From contig JAAVZD010000017.1 of the NCBI GenBank assembly GCA_022791475.1, positions 4,368 to 68,367 of the forward strand: a DNA stretch of 64,000 bases, written 5' to 3'. Numbering within the stretch: position 1 is the first letter of the stretch; every line of letters starts with the position of its first letter. Shown here piece by piece: positions 6,630 through 15,371 of the stretch. The translations under genes were made by a program, and so were the position numbers. The notes below the pieces were generated by a model, which worked only from the letters and a program-made list of their open reading frames with translations, had not been told where the DNA came from and made no database searches. Source of the DNA: Clostridia bacterium. Lineage in GTDB: Bacteria; Bacillota_A; Clostridia; TANB77; CAG-508.

Positions 6630-8444
6630 ATGAATTTTAGGCTTAAATTCAGTGTATTAATAGAATTTTATAAAAAAAATGGAATAAAAAATACTATAAA
6701 TAAAATATTAAAAAAACTAAGTGCACCTTCTGGTCAAAAAAGATTGCAAAAAGAAGAAAACAAAAATTATAAATTATGGATAAAAAATAACGAACCAAAT
6801 AAAGAAGAACTAGAAAAACAAAGAGAATATAAATTTGAATATGAACCTAAAATTAGTATTATAGTTCCAATGTATAATACTAAAGAAAAATACCTAGAAG
6901 AATTGTTAGAAAGTATAATAGGACAAACATATTCAAATTGGGAACTATGTATAGCAGATGGAAGCCCAGAACAGCTAGAGTATGTAAAAAGATTAGTAAA
7001 TCAAGATAAAAGAATAAAATATAAATTTTTAAATGGAAATAGAGGAATTGCAGAAAATTCAAATGAAGCTTTAAAATTAGCTACAGGTGATTATATAGCA
7101 CTTTTAGATCATGATGATATTTTGCCTATATTTTGTTTGTATGAAGTAGTAAAAGTAATAAATGAAGATAAAGAAGCAGAATTTATATATACAGATGAAG
7201 ATAAACTTTGGGAGAAAAAAGAAAATAGAGTAAGCCCACACTTTAAACAAGATTTTGCACCAGATACACTAATGAGTTATAATTATATTTGCCATTTTTC
7301 TATATTTAAGAAAGGTTTGATGGATAAATTAAAAGGCTTTAATAAAGAATTTGATGGAAGCCAAGACTATGATCTAATATTAAGAGCAACTGAACAGGCA
7401 AATAGAATAGTGCATATACCTAAAATATTATATCATTGGAGAATGAATGTAGATTCAGTAGCATTAGCTTCTAATACGAAAACTTATGCATATGACGCAG
7501 CAAAAAAAGCAATATTACAGCACTTAGAAAGAATGGGAACAAAGGCAAAGGTAGAAGATAGCAAAACTCTAGGAATGTATAAAGTTGAATATGAAGTTGA
7601 AAATGAACCAAAAATATCGATAATAATACCAAATATGGATCATAAAAGAGATTTAAAAAGATGTATAAGATCAATACTTCAAAAATCAACATATAAAAAT
7701 TATGAAATAATTATAGTAGAAAATAATAGTAAAACAAAAGAAATATTTAAATATTATGATAAATTAAAAGAAAATTCAAAAATAAAAATATTAGAGTATA
7801 AAGAGAAAGAATTCAATTATTCTAAAATAAATAATTTTGGTGTTAAAAATTCAAAAGGACAATACATAGTTTTACTAAATAATGATACAAAAATAATAAC
7901 ACAAAACTGGATGGAATTAATGCTTGGAAATTGTCAAAGAAAAGATGTAGGAATAGTTGGAGCAAAACTTCTATATCCAAATGGAAAAATACAACACATG
8001 GGTATAGTTTTAGGAGTTACTGGAGTTGCAGGGCATGTAAATTTAGGATTAGATTCAAAAGTTTCAGGATATATGGGAAGAAATACAATAACACAAAACT
8101 ATAATGCAGTAACAGGTGCAATGCTTATGATATCAAGAGAAGACTATTTTGCAGTTAATGGATTAGATGAAAATATGCCAGTATCTTATAATGATGTTGA
8201 TTTATGCCTTAAAATAAGGCAATTAGGTAAAGTAGTTGTAGTAAACTCACTAGTTAAAGCATATCACTATGAATCTAAAACAAGAGGATATGAAATAAGT
8301 AAAGAAAAAATAAAAAGGTTAGAAGAAGACAGTAAAAAATTAAAGAATAAATGGAAGGACGTTTTTGAAAAAGAAGACCAATATTTTAGTCCAAATCTTA
8401 GACATGATACATGTATTATAAAAATAAATCCAGAAAAAGTATAA
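6630..8444 (+). CDS. Two-domain GT2 glycosyltransferase
   Basis: 604 aa, first gene of the long glycan operon. After an N-terminal helix region of about 70 residues there are two GT-A/GT2 domains in tandem. Domain 1 starts at PKISIIVPMYNTKEK (about 73) and has the DXD-type LLDHDD near 158. Domain 2 starts at PKISIIIPNMDHKRD (about 326) with LLNNDT near 415 and VGAKLLYPNGKIQHMGIVLG after it. Such tandem GT2 proteins build O-antigen-, rhamnan- or teichoic-like chains from nucleotide sugars at the cytoplasmic face. A close paralogue with the same layout is at 21689. Donor and acceptor cannot be read from sequence. Confidence 0.9.
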   Translation: MNFRLKFSVLIEFYKKNGIKNTINKILKKLSAPSGQKRLQKEENKNYKLWIKNNEPNKEELEKQREYKFEYEPKISIIVPMYNTKEKYLEELLESIIGQTYSNWELCIADGSPEQLEYVKRLVNQDKRIKYKFLNGNRGIAENSNEALKLATGDYIALLDHDDILPIFCLYEVVKVINEDKEAEFIYTDEDKLWEKKENRVSPHFKQDFAPDTLMSYNYICHFSIFKKGLMDKLKGFNKEFDGSQDYDLILRATEQANRIVHIPKILYHWRMNVDSVALASNTKTYAYDAAKKAILQHLERMGTKAKVEDSKTLGMYKVEYEVENEPKISIIIPNMDHKRDLKRCIRSILQKSTYKNYEIIIVENNSKTKEIFKYYDKLKENSKIKILEYKEKEFNYSKINNFGVKNSKGQYIVLLNNDTKIITQNWMELMLGNCQRKDVGIVGAKLLYPNGKIQHMGIVLGVTGVAGHVNLGLDSKVSGYMGRNTITQNYNAVTGAMLMISREDYFAVNGLDENMPVSYNDVDLCLKIRQLGKVVVVNSLVKAYHYESKTRGYEISKEKIKRLEEDSKKLKNKWKDVFEKEDQYFSPNLRHDTCIIKINPEKV

Positions 8445-8459
8445 AAAAGGAGAGCATAA

Positions 8460-9254
8460 ATGGAATATTTAAAAACATTATGGAAAAACAAAAAGTTAGT
8501 ATGTCAATTAGGGAAAAGCGATTTTAAAAATAGATTTGCTAGCACAAGTTTAGGAACCATATGGGGGTTTTTGCAACCATTTATATTTATGATAACTTAT
8601 GTAATAGTATTTGAATATATATTAAAAACAAGAAGCAGTGGAGAATATCCTTATGCAGTATGGTTTGTACCAGGTTTAGCAATGTGGCAAACAGTAAATG
8701 ACATGATATTATCAGCAAGTGGATCTATAAGAGCGTATAGTTATTTAGTAAAAAAAGTAGTATTCCCAGTAGATGTAATACCAAATATATCAATTATAGC
8801 ATCAAGTTTTGTAGGAATATTCTTATTTATAGTAGCAATAATAGTATCAGCTATATATGGGTACTTTCCCAATATATTAATTCTTATATATATAATATTT
8901 GCAATGTTTTGTTTTGTTACAGCATTTACAAGGTTTACATCAGCAATAACAACAATAGTACCAGACTTTGGAAATCTACTTGGAATAGCAATGCAATTAT
9001 TTTTCTGGTTTACACCAATAATATGGAACTTAAGTATGTTAAGTGAACATCAAACATTACTAAAAATACTACAAGGTATGCCATTTACATATTTAGTAAC
9101 AGGAATGAGGCAAGTATTTATAAATGAAACTAATATAATAACAGGTAACTATGGAATATACACAATAGTATTCTGGGTAATAACAACTATACTATTTATA
9201 TGGGGAAACAATGTATTTAAAAGAAATAAAAAAGATTTCGCAGATGTACTTTAA
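8460..9254 (+). CDS. ABC-2 type polysaccharide exporter, permease (Wzm/TagG-like)
   Basis: 264 aa, about six membrane helices, the usual size for Wzm/TagG permeases. FKNRFASTSLGTIWGFLQP near the N-terminus is the typical amphipathic entry region, followed by YPYAVWFVPGLAMW and ending FKRNKKDFADVL. It should pair with the ATPase gene at 9361 to move a lipid-linked polysaccharide or a teichoic-type polymer across the membrane. AAGGAG sits at normal spacing upstream. The pair is separated by about 105 bp carrying a decayed repeat. Confidence 0.92.
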   Translation: MEYLKTLWKNKKLVCQLGKSDFKNRFASTSLGTIWGFLQPFIFMITYVIVFEYILKTRSSGEYPYAVWFVPGLAMWQTVNDMILSASGSIRAYSYLVKKVVFPVDVIPNISIIASSFVGIFLFIVAIIVSAIYGYFPNILILIYIIFAMFCFVTAFTRFTSAITTIVPDFGNLLGIAMQLFFWFTPIIWNLSMLSEHQTLLKILQGMPFTYLVTGMRQVFINETNIITGNYGIYTIVFWVITTILFIWGNNVFKRNKKDFADVL

Positions 9255-9264
9255 TAATAGAAAC

Positions 9265-9355
9265 ACCCTATGTGGGATATTTCGTAATCCTTAAAGAAAT
9301 TACTTTAAGAAAAGATGCGTCCCAATAAAAACTTAAACAAGATAGAAAAGAAGAG
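9265..9355. repeat. Possible decayed copy of repeat family 2
   Basis: The gap between the permease and ATPase genes has TTCGTAATC and AACAAGATAGAAAAGAA, both matching family 2 interior blocks, but the order and the ends are disturbed. There is also a short hairpin made of AAGTAATTTCTTTAAGG-like arms. The assignment is weak. Confidence 0.35.
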
Positions 9356-9360
9356 GAAAT

Positions 9361-10590
9361 ATGGAAAATATTATAGAGATTAAAAACTTAACAAAAAGTT
9401 ATAAAATGTATAAGAGCAAACAAGCAAAACTTATAGAAGCTATTTTTCCAAAAATCAATAAGCACACAGAGTTTAAAGCACTAAATAACATGAATTTAAA
9501 TGTAAATAAAGGAGAAGTGTTAGGAATACTTGGAAAAAATGGAGCTGGTAAATCTACTCTTTTAAAAATAATAACAGGAGTAGTAGTACCAAATTCAGGC
9601 AATATAAAAATAAATGGAAGAATAAGTTCACTTCTAGAATTAGGTACAGCATTTAACATGGAATTAACAGGAGAAGAAAATATATACCAACATGGACAAG
9701 TTATGGGAATGACAAAAGAAGAAGTAGAAAATAAAAAACAAGAAATAATTGATTTTGCAGACATAGGAGATCATTTATACCAACCAGTAAAAACATATTC
9801 ATCAGGAATGTTTGCAAGGCTAGCATTTGCATGTGCAATAAATGTTGATCCTGATATCTTAATAGTAGACGAAGTATTGTCAGTAGGAGATATGGCCTTC
9901 CAATTAAAATGTTTTAAAAAATTTGAAGAATTTAAAAAGAAAGGAAAGACAATATTATTTGTAACACATAATATAAGTGATATTATAAGAAACTGTACAA
10001 GAACAATTATTTTAAAAGAAGGAGAAAAGATATTTGACGGAAATGTAAAAGAAGGTGTTGAATTATATAAAAAAATAATCGTTGGTATAGAGGAAACAGA
10101 AGAAATTAAAAAATCAGAAAATGATACCCTTATAACATATGGAAATGGAAAAGCACAAATTATAGACTATAAAATAATAAATTCAAATAATCAAGAAATA
10201 AAAGTATTTGAAAATGATGAAGAAGTAACAATAAGACTGAAAATAAAATTTAATGAAGATATAAAAGAACCAATATTTGCAGTAGCAATAAAAGATTTTA
10301 AAGGATTAGAATTAATATCAACAAATACAATGGTTGAATACAAAGAAACAGGAAACTATAAAAAAGGTGAAGAGGCAATAGTAGAATTTACACAAACAAT
10401 TCCTTTAACCCCAAATAAATATGCAATTTCTTTTGGCTGTACAAAAATAAATGAAAAAGGTGAATTAGAAGTATATGATAGAAAATATGATGCTATACTT
10501 ATAGAATTAATGTCTAAGAAAGCTATAGGAGGAATTGTAGAAATGAAAACAAAAATAAATATAAGTAAAGAGGAGGAAAATGTTAGATAA
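9361..10590 (+). CDS. ABC-2 type polysaccharide exporter, ATPase with C-terminal carbohydrate-binding domain (Wzt-like)
   Basis: 409 aa. The N-terminal ATPase has Walker A GKNGAGKST (about 58-66), the signature YSSGM near 147, Walker B ILIVDEVLSVGD (167-178) and the switch His in FVTHN. Residues from about 255 to 400 form an added beta-rich domain (ITYGNGKAQIIDYKIINSN, VFENDEEVTIRLKIKFN, YAISFGC) like the Wzt C-terminal domain, which in known systems binds the modified end of the finished chain. TagH-type ATPases for wall teichoic acid lack this kind of domain, which favours an O-antigen-like system with a chain-terminating cap. It is partner of the permease at 8460. Confidence 0.93.
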   Translation: MENIIEIKNLTKSYKMYKSKQAKLIEAIFPKINKHTEFKALNNMNLNVNKGEVLGILGKNGAGKSTLLKIITGVVVPNSGNIKINGRISSLLELGTAFNMELTGEENIYQHGQVMGMTKEEVENKKQEIIDFADIGDHLYQPVKTYSSGMFARLAFACAINVDPDILIVDEVLSVGDMAFQLKCFKKFEEFKKKGKTILFVTHNISDIIRNCTRTIILKEGEKIFDGNVKEGVELYKKIIVGIEETEEIKKSENDTLITYGNGKAQIIDYKIINSNNQEIKVFENDEEVTIRLKIKFNEDIKEPIFAVAIKDFKGLELISTNTMVEYKETGNYKKGEEAIVEFTQTIPLTPNKYAISFGCTKINEKGELEVYDRKYDAILIELMSKKAIGGIVEMKTKINISKEEENVR

Positions 10591-10609
10591 ATCTAGCATA
10601 CATAAATAA
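10580..10609 (+). CDS. Candidate 9-codon leader ORF
   Basis: ATG at 10580 opens MLDKSSIHK and a stop. It has a perfect AGGAGG (10571-10576) just upstream and lies in another frame than the end of the ATPase gene. Its TAA overlaps the ATG of the next gene (TAATG at 10607-10611). That next ATG has no ribosome-binding site of its own at normal distance, so translation of the tiny ORF could feed the next gene by reinitiation. It could also be chance. Confidence 0.4.
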   Translation: MLDKSSIHK

Positions 10610-12456
10610 TGGAATTGTTAAAAATAATACTTGTAGTGCTATATACAATATATATGTATTATAGAACAGGAGTGCTTTTAAAAAAGATAATTGATAGTAA
10701 TAATATTAAACTAGGTACTACTATTTTATATGGTTTTATTCTAACATTTGCAATATTTGAAACAGTAAATATACCATTTATTTTAATAGGAAAAAATACT
10801 ACTAAGGTAGTTTATTTAATATTTTTAATGTTAAATTTATTATATGTAATATTATCATATTTAATAAAACCTAAAATAAAAAAATATAACTTTATTCAAA
10901 ATGTAAAAGTTATAAAGCCTAAAATTAATGTGGAAACAATATTTTATGTACTTACTATAATTATAATAATATTTCAAATAATAAATTCTAGTATGTTATT
11001 TAAACAAGATGCAGATGACTCCTTTTATATAAGTTGGGCTAATGAAGCTAAAGAATTAGACTCAATGTATGATAAATATCCAAATACAGGATTAGAAGGA
11101 ACATCATTTGATTATAAATATTTATTAAATACATGGGAAATGTATGGAGGTTTCACAGCAAGAATGTTTAATATGAACACGCCAACACTATTTCATACAG
11201 CATATCAAATAATATATATAATAATTTCTTATATAGCATATTATCTGGTTTTGAAAAAAGTGCTAAATAATAAAAATACATCAATAGCTTTATTTATTTT
11301 AACAATAATATTCTTATTTAGTGGAGTAAGTGTAAGATTTAAAGGAATGTTCTTGTTAGGTAGAATTTATCAAGGAAAATCTATTTTATTAAATATAATT
11401 ATACCATTTGTAATGTATGAATTTTTGAATTATCCAAAAATACAAAAAGAAAATTACATAGTATTGATTTTTACATATATTTCAGCTATTTCTTTCAACC
11501 CAATAACAATATGGTTACTATCATTAGTATATGGAATATTTCTGCTTACAATGCTGATAAAAAGGAACTTTAAAGTTTTTGGCAAAAGTTTAATAACATT
11601 ATTACCTATAATATTTATTAGTGCTATATATATACTAATTATATTAACAAAAGGTACAAATATAAAAGAAATAACAAGTACAGAATTGTTTAGTTGGACA
11701 GAAACTTTTAAATTGTTTATGAATGAAGGAAAAATAATATTTTTAATGTATATAATATCCTTTATTATTGTATTAATAAAAGGAAATGAAAAACAAAGAT
11801 TAATAAGTATATATTTCACTGTACTAGTTTGTTTATTTGTTATAAACCCAGTTCTAAAAAACGTATATATAAAAGTAGTAACAACAGCAACATATTGGAG
11901 ACTTTTTTGGCTTCTTCCAATAGAACTTACAATAGCAATTGCAACAACAATTATATATGAAAAGTTAAATTATAAGGCTTTAAAATATATATTTGTAGCT
12001 TTTATATTGGTATTAATAGTATTTTCAGGGAAATATGCATACAAAGAAGAATTAGGTTTTACAAAACATCAAAACTTTATGAAAATACAGAAATATATAA
12101 TAGATGAAGCAAACTATATACTAGAAAGTGAAGAAGAAAATAAGAAAATAGTAACACCATTCGAACCATTACATTCCACATTAATAAGGCAATATACAAG
12201 CAAGATAATTTTAATGAATTCAAGAAATATGGAAAATGAAAAATATGAAAATTATGAGCAAATGTATAGACAAATATATTTTGCACCTGAAGAGAGTTAT
12301 AACATAGAAACTATATATAAAATGCTATATGAATGTGATGTAAACTATATTATTTTACCAAAAACAAAAAGATTGGAAATAACAGATAAGTTCAATTTTT
12401 CAGTGGTAAGTGAAAATGAATATGATTATATTATAAAAGCAAATGAAAGGAAATAA
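10609..12456 (+). CDS. Polytopic membrane protein, DUF6077-like
   Basis: 615 aa with about 11-12 hydrophobic helices and a soluble C-terminal part of about 110 residues. The first external loop carries QDADDSFYISWANEA near residue 138-152, the acidic-loop signature typical of GT-C-type enzymes that use lipid-linked sugars. It looks like the DUF6077 family known from clostridial glycan clusters; I hold that name loosely. The start relies on overlap with the 9-codon ORF. In this operon it could be a polymerase, a ligase, or a glycosyltransferase acting outside the membrane. Confidence 0.75.
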   Translation: MELLKIILVVLYTIYMYYRTGVLLKKIIDSNNIKLGTTILYGFILTFAIFETVNIPFILIGKNTTKVVYLIFLMLNLLYVILSYLIKPKIKKYNFIQNVKVIKPKINVETIFYVLTIIIIIFQIINSSMLFKQDADDSFYISWANEAKELDSMYDKYPNTGLEGTSFDYKYLLNTWEMYGGFTARMFNMNTPTLFHTAYQIIYIIISYIAYYLVLKKVLNNKNTSIALFILTIIFLFSGVSVRFKGMFLLGRIYQGKSILLNIIIPFVMYEFLNYPKIQKENYIVLIFTYISAISFNPITIWLLSLVYGIFLLTMLIKRNFKVFGKSLITLLPIIFISAIYILIILTKGTNIKEITSTELFSWTETFKLFMNEGKIIFLMYIISFIIVLIKGNEKQRLISIYFTVLVCLFVINPVLKNVYIKVVTTATYWRLFWLLPIELTIAIATTIIYEKLNYKALKYIFVAFILVLIVFSGKYAYKEELGFTKHQNFMKIQKYIIDEANYILESEEENKKIVTPFEPLHSTLIRQYTSKIILMNSRNMENEKYENYEQMYRQIYFAPEESYNIETIYKMLYECDVNYIILPKTKRLEITDKFNFSVVSENEYDYIIKANERK

Positions 12457-12461
12457 AATAA

Positions 12462-13577
12462 GTGAAAATAAATTACGATTTTTATAAAGGAGAAGACCTA
12501 TATTCAGATGGAGATATAGAAAATGAAATTATAGAATATGCTAAAAAATATAAAAATACTGATGGAATATTTAAAAAAGATATTCGTTGGCCAGTATTTT
12601 ACCATTTAACCCCAATAAGAAAAAACATATTAAATTGGTATCCTTTTAAATATGATAGCGAAGTATTAGAAATAGGGGCTGGAATGGGAGCGATAACAGG
12701 TGTACTTTGTGAAAAATGTAAAAGTGTTACATGTGTAGAACTTTCAAAAAATAGAGCATCTTCAATAGCAGTAAGAAATGAAGATAAAGAAAATTTGGAA
12801 ATAATAGTAGGCAACCTAAATGATATAGATTTTAAAGAAAAAAAATTCGATTATATAACATTAATAGGAGTATTTGAATATGCAGCATTATATACAAACA
12901 CTAAAAACCCATATATAGACTTTTTAAATAATATAAAAAAATTATTAAAGCCAAATGGAAAACTATTAATAGCAATTGAAAATAAATTTGGAATGAAATA
13001 CTTTTTAGGAGCACCAGAAGATCATACAAATATAAAATATGATGGAATAACAGGATATATAAACAAAAGAAATGTACAAACATTTGGAAAAAAAGAATTA
13101 CAAGATATATTAAGTAAATGTGGAATAGGAAATACAAAGTTTTATTATCCATTACCAGATTATAAACTACCATCATTAATATTTTCAGATGAATATTTGC
13201 CAACTGAAAAAACAATAGAAAATTATAAACCATATTATTATGAGGGAACAGAAGCAGAATTTGATGAAATAAAAGCATATAAGGAAGTCATTAAAAATGA
13301 TATGTTTAGCTTTTTTGCAAATTCCTTCTTTATAGAAGCATCACAAGAAAACATAGAAACAAAAGTAGATATAGAAAAAGCTAAGCTAATACCAATTAGT
13401 AAAATTAGTGAAAAGTTTTATGATAAAGATTATTCAAAAGAGTCAAAAGAAAAACAAATAGAAAGTTTGAAAAGAGATAATCAAATATTAAGAGAAAAAA
13501 TAAATTCAATAGAAGCATCAGGTACATGGAAAATAATGGAACCAATAAGAAAAATAAAAGCAAAAACAAAAAAATAA
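12462..13577 (+). CDS. Class I SAM methyltransferase with C-terminal coiled coil
   Basis: 371 aa, GTG start 10 or so bases after AAAGGA. The SAM-binding glycine motif VLEIGAGMGAITG is at about 68-80, followed by the acidic CVELSKNRA and FDYITLIGVFEY. From about residue 325 the protein is a charged coiled coil that ends in ASGTWKIMEPIRKIK, a tail common on proteins of glycan-export clusters. It probably methylates a sugar of the growing chain. It is paralogous to the N-terminal half of the next gene, with which it shares the WYPF, PLPDYKLP/PLPNYNIT and NEYLP/DEYLP blocks. Confidence 0.85.
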   Translation: MKINYDFYKGEDLYSDGDIENEIIEYAKKYKNTDGIFKKDIRWPVFYHLTPIRKNILNWYPFKYDSEVLEIGAGMGAITGVLCEKCKSVTCVELSKNRASSIAVRNEDKENLEIIVGNLNDIDFKEKKFDYITLIGVFEYAALYTNTKNPYIDFLNNIKKLLKPNGKLLIAIENKFGMKYFLGAPEDHTNIKYDGITGYINKRNVQTFGKKELQDILSKCGIGNTKFYYPLPDYKLPSLIFSDEYLPTEKTIENYKPYYYEGTEAEFDEIKAYKEVIKNDMFSFFANSFFIEASQENIETKVDIEKAKLIPISKISEKFYDKDYSKESKEKQIESLKRDNQILREKINSIEASGTWKIMEPIRKIKAKTKK

Positions 13578-13616
13578 TGTAGAAGTACTTAAAATACTAA
13601 AAGGTAGGAAAAAAGT

Positions 13617-15371
13617 ATGATAGAAATTAAAGAAAAAAAATATACACAAGAAAATTATTATAATAAAGATATTTATGAAAAATATAAAGAAGATATAGAA
13701 TTATATATAAAAGGATATAAACAAGAAGATTATTCACAAATACTTAAAAAAGATAAAAGAACAAATATAGTTAATATATTTTCAGAAATGAGAGCTAATA
13801 TAATAAAATGGTATCCTTTCAAAGAAAACGGAGAATTACTAGAAATAGGAGCTAACTATGGTGAAGTGACACAAGGATTAGTAAAAAAGTTAAAAGAAGT
13901 TACAGCTATAGAATTTAGTAAAACAAAAGTAAGTTGTATACAAAAAAGATTAAAAGATTATAATAATTTGAAAATAATATTAACAACCAAATTAAATAAT
14001 TGTGAATTAGAAAAGAAGTATGACTACATTACAATTATAGGAACAGCAGAATATGCCCAAAAATTAGGCTTCGAAAATTTAGAAGATATGTTAAAGTGGA
14101 CAAAAAAATATTTAAAAGAAGATGGAACAATACTTCTAGCAATAGATAATAAATTTGGTGTAAAATATTTAGCAGGCTCTACTAGAAATAAAGAAGAAGT
14201 TCCATTAGCAAACTACAAAAATTATATAAAAAAAGATTATAAGCTATATGGTAAAACAGAATTAGAAGATATAATAAAAAATGTTGGATTATCAAATTAT
14301 AAATTTTATTATCCATTACCTAATTATAATATTACAGATACTATATATACAAACGAATATTTACCTAAAAATATTTCATACAACATATATTACAGAGAAG
14401 ATGAAGAAATTTTATTTAATGAAATTACCTTCATGCAAGAAGTTATAAAAAACAAACAATTTAATATGTTCTGTAATAGTTACTTAATAGAAATAAGCCC
14501 AAAATGTATTAAAAACATCAATTTTGTAAAATACAGTAATATGAGAAAAGAAAAATATAAGATTATTACTAAAATAGAAAAAAACAATGTAACAAAAGAA
14601 GCATATAAAACTATAAGTAAGGAACATATAGATAATATAAAAGCAAATATAGATATATTAAAAAAGCTAGGTTTTAAAACAATAGAAAAATATAATAACG
14701 GTCAAATAAATAGTGAATATATAAAAAATACAACTATGGAAGAATATTTACAAAGTATATTAGATAAAAATGATATTAATAAATTTGAAGAAGAATTAAA
14801 TAAGTGGTATATTTTTTTAAAAGAAAAATTACTTAATATGAAAGAAAATAATATAGAAAAAGATATATTTGAAAAATATAATATAGAAATAGAAAAAGAG
14901 AAAAAAGCTAAACTAAATATAACAAAATATGGATTTATGGATTTATTATTTGAAAATGTATTTTATAGTGGACAAGAATATATAATATTTGATCAAGAGT
15001 GGAGAGAAGAAGGAATACCATTAGAATATATACTATATAGAGCTTTGAAAAAGCTTTTTAAGGAGAACGCAGATTTAAAAGAGTGTATAAATAAATTATA
15101 TGAAAAATATAACATAAAAAGCTATATAGATGTATTTGAAGAAATAGATAAAATATGGCAAGAAGAAATTATAGATGAAGAAATATTTGGGTTCTACTCA
15201 GAAAAATGGAGCAGACTAATTAGCATAGAAGATATAAAATATAGATATAATCAAGAATTAGGGAAAATATATAAAGAAAGAGATGAATTAGCCAATGAAA
15301 TAAAGCAGTTCAAAAGTACAAAAATATATAAATATGCAAATATGTTAAATAGGAGAAAAAAAGATGAATAG
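13617..15371 (+). CDS. Methyltransferase fused to a kinase-like domain and coiled coil (WbdD-like architecture)
   Basis: 584 aa. Residues 1-300 are a class I methyltransferase (LLEIGANYGEVTQ near 72, then IEFSKTK). Residues about 300-540 resemble an aminoglycoside-phosphotransferase-type kinase: DLLFEN near 441-446 has the D-x4-N spacing of a catalytic loop, and IIFDQEW near 456-462 supplies the metal-binding Asp. The histidine usual before the catalytic Asp is replaced (GFMD). The end is a coiled coil. Methyltransferase plus kinase plus coiled coil is the layout of WbdD, which caps O-polysaccharide and sets its length; the kinase reading here is inference. It overlaps the next gene by 8 bases, so translation is coupled. 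Confidence 0.78.
   Translation: MIEIKEKKYTQENYYNKDIYEKYKEDIELYIKGYKQEDYSQILKKDKRTNIVNIFSEMRANIIKWYPFKENGELLEIGANYGEVTQGLVKKLKEVTAIEFSKTKVSCIQKRLKDYNNLKIILTTKLNNCELEKKYDYITIIGTAEYAQKLGFENLEDMLKWTKKYLKEDGTILLAIDNKFGVKYLAGSTRNKEEVPLANYKNYIKKDYKLYGKTELEDIIKNVGLSNYKFYYPLPNYNITDTIYTNEYLPKNISYNIYYREDEEILFNEITFMQEVIKNKQFNMFCNSYLIEISPKCIKNINFVKYSNMRKEKYKIITKIEKNNVTKEAYKTISKEHIDNIKANIDILKKLGFKTIEKYNNGQINSEYIKNTTMEEYLQSILDKNDINKFEEELNKWYIFLKEKLLNMKENNIEKDIFEKYNIEIEKEKKAKLNITKYGFMDLLFENVFYSGQEYIIFDQEWREEGIPLEYILYRALKKLFKENADLKECINKLYEKYNIKSYIDVFEEIDKIWQEEIIDEEIFGFYSEKWSRLISIEDIKYRYNQELGKIYKERDELANEIKQFKSTKIYKYANMLNRRKKDE

Noticed and set aside
13617..15371. Glycosyltransferase call for the C-terminal half
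   Set aside because: No GT-A or GT-B motifs; the DLLFEN and FDQEW spacing fits a kinase-like fold better.
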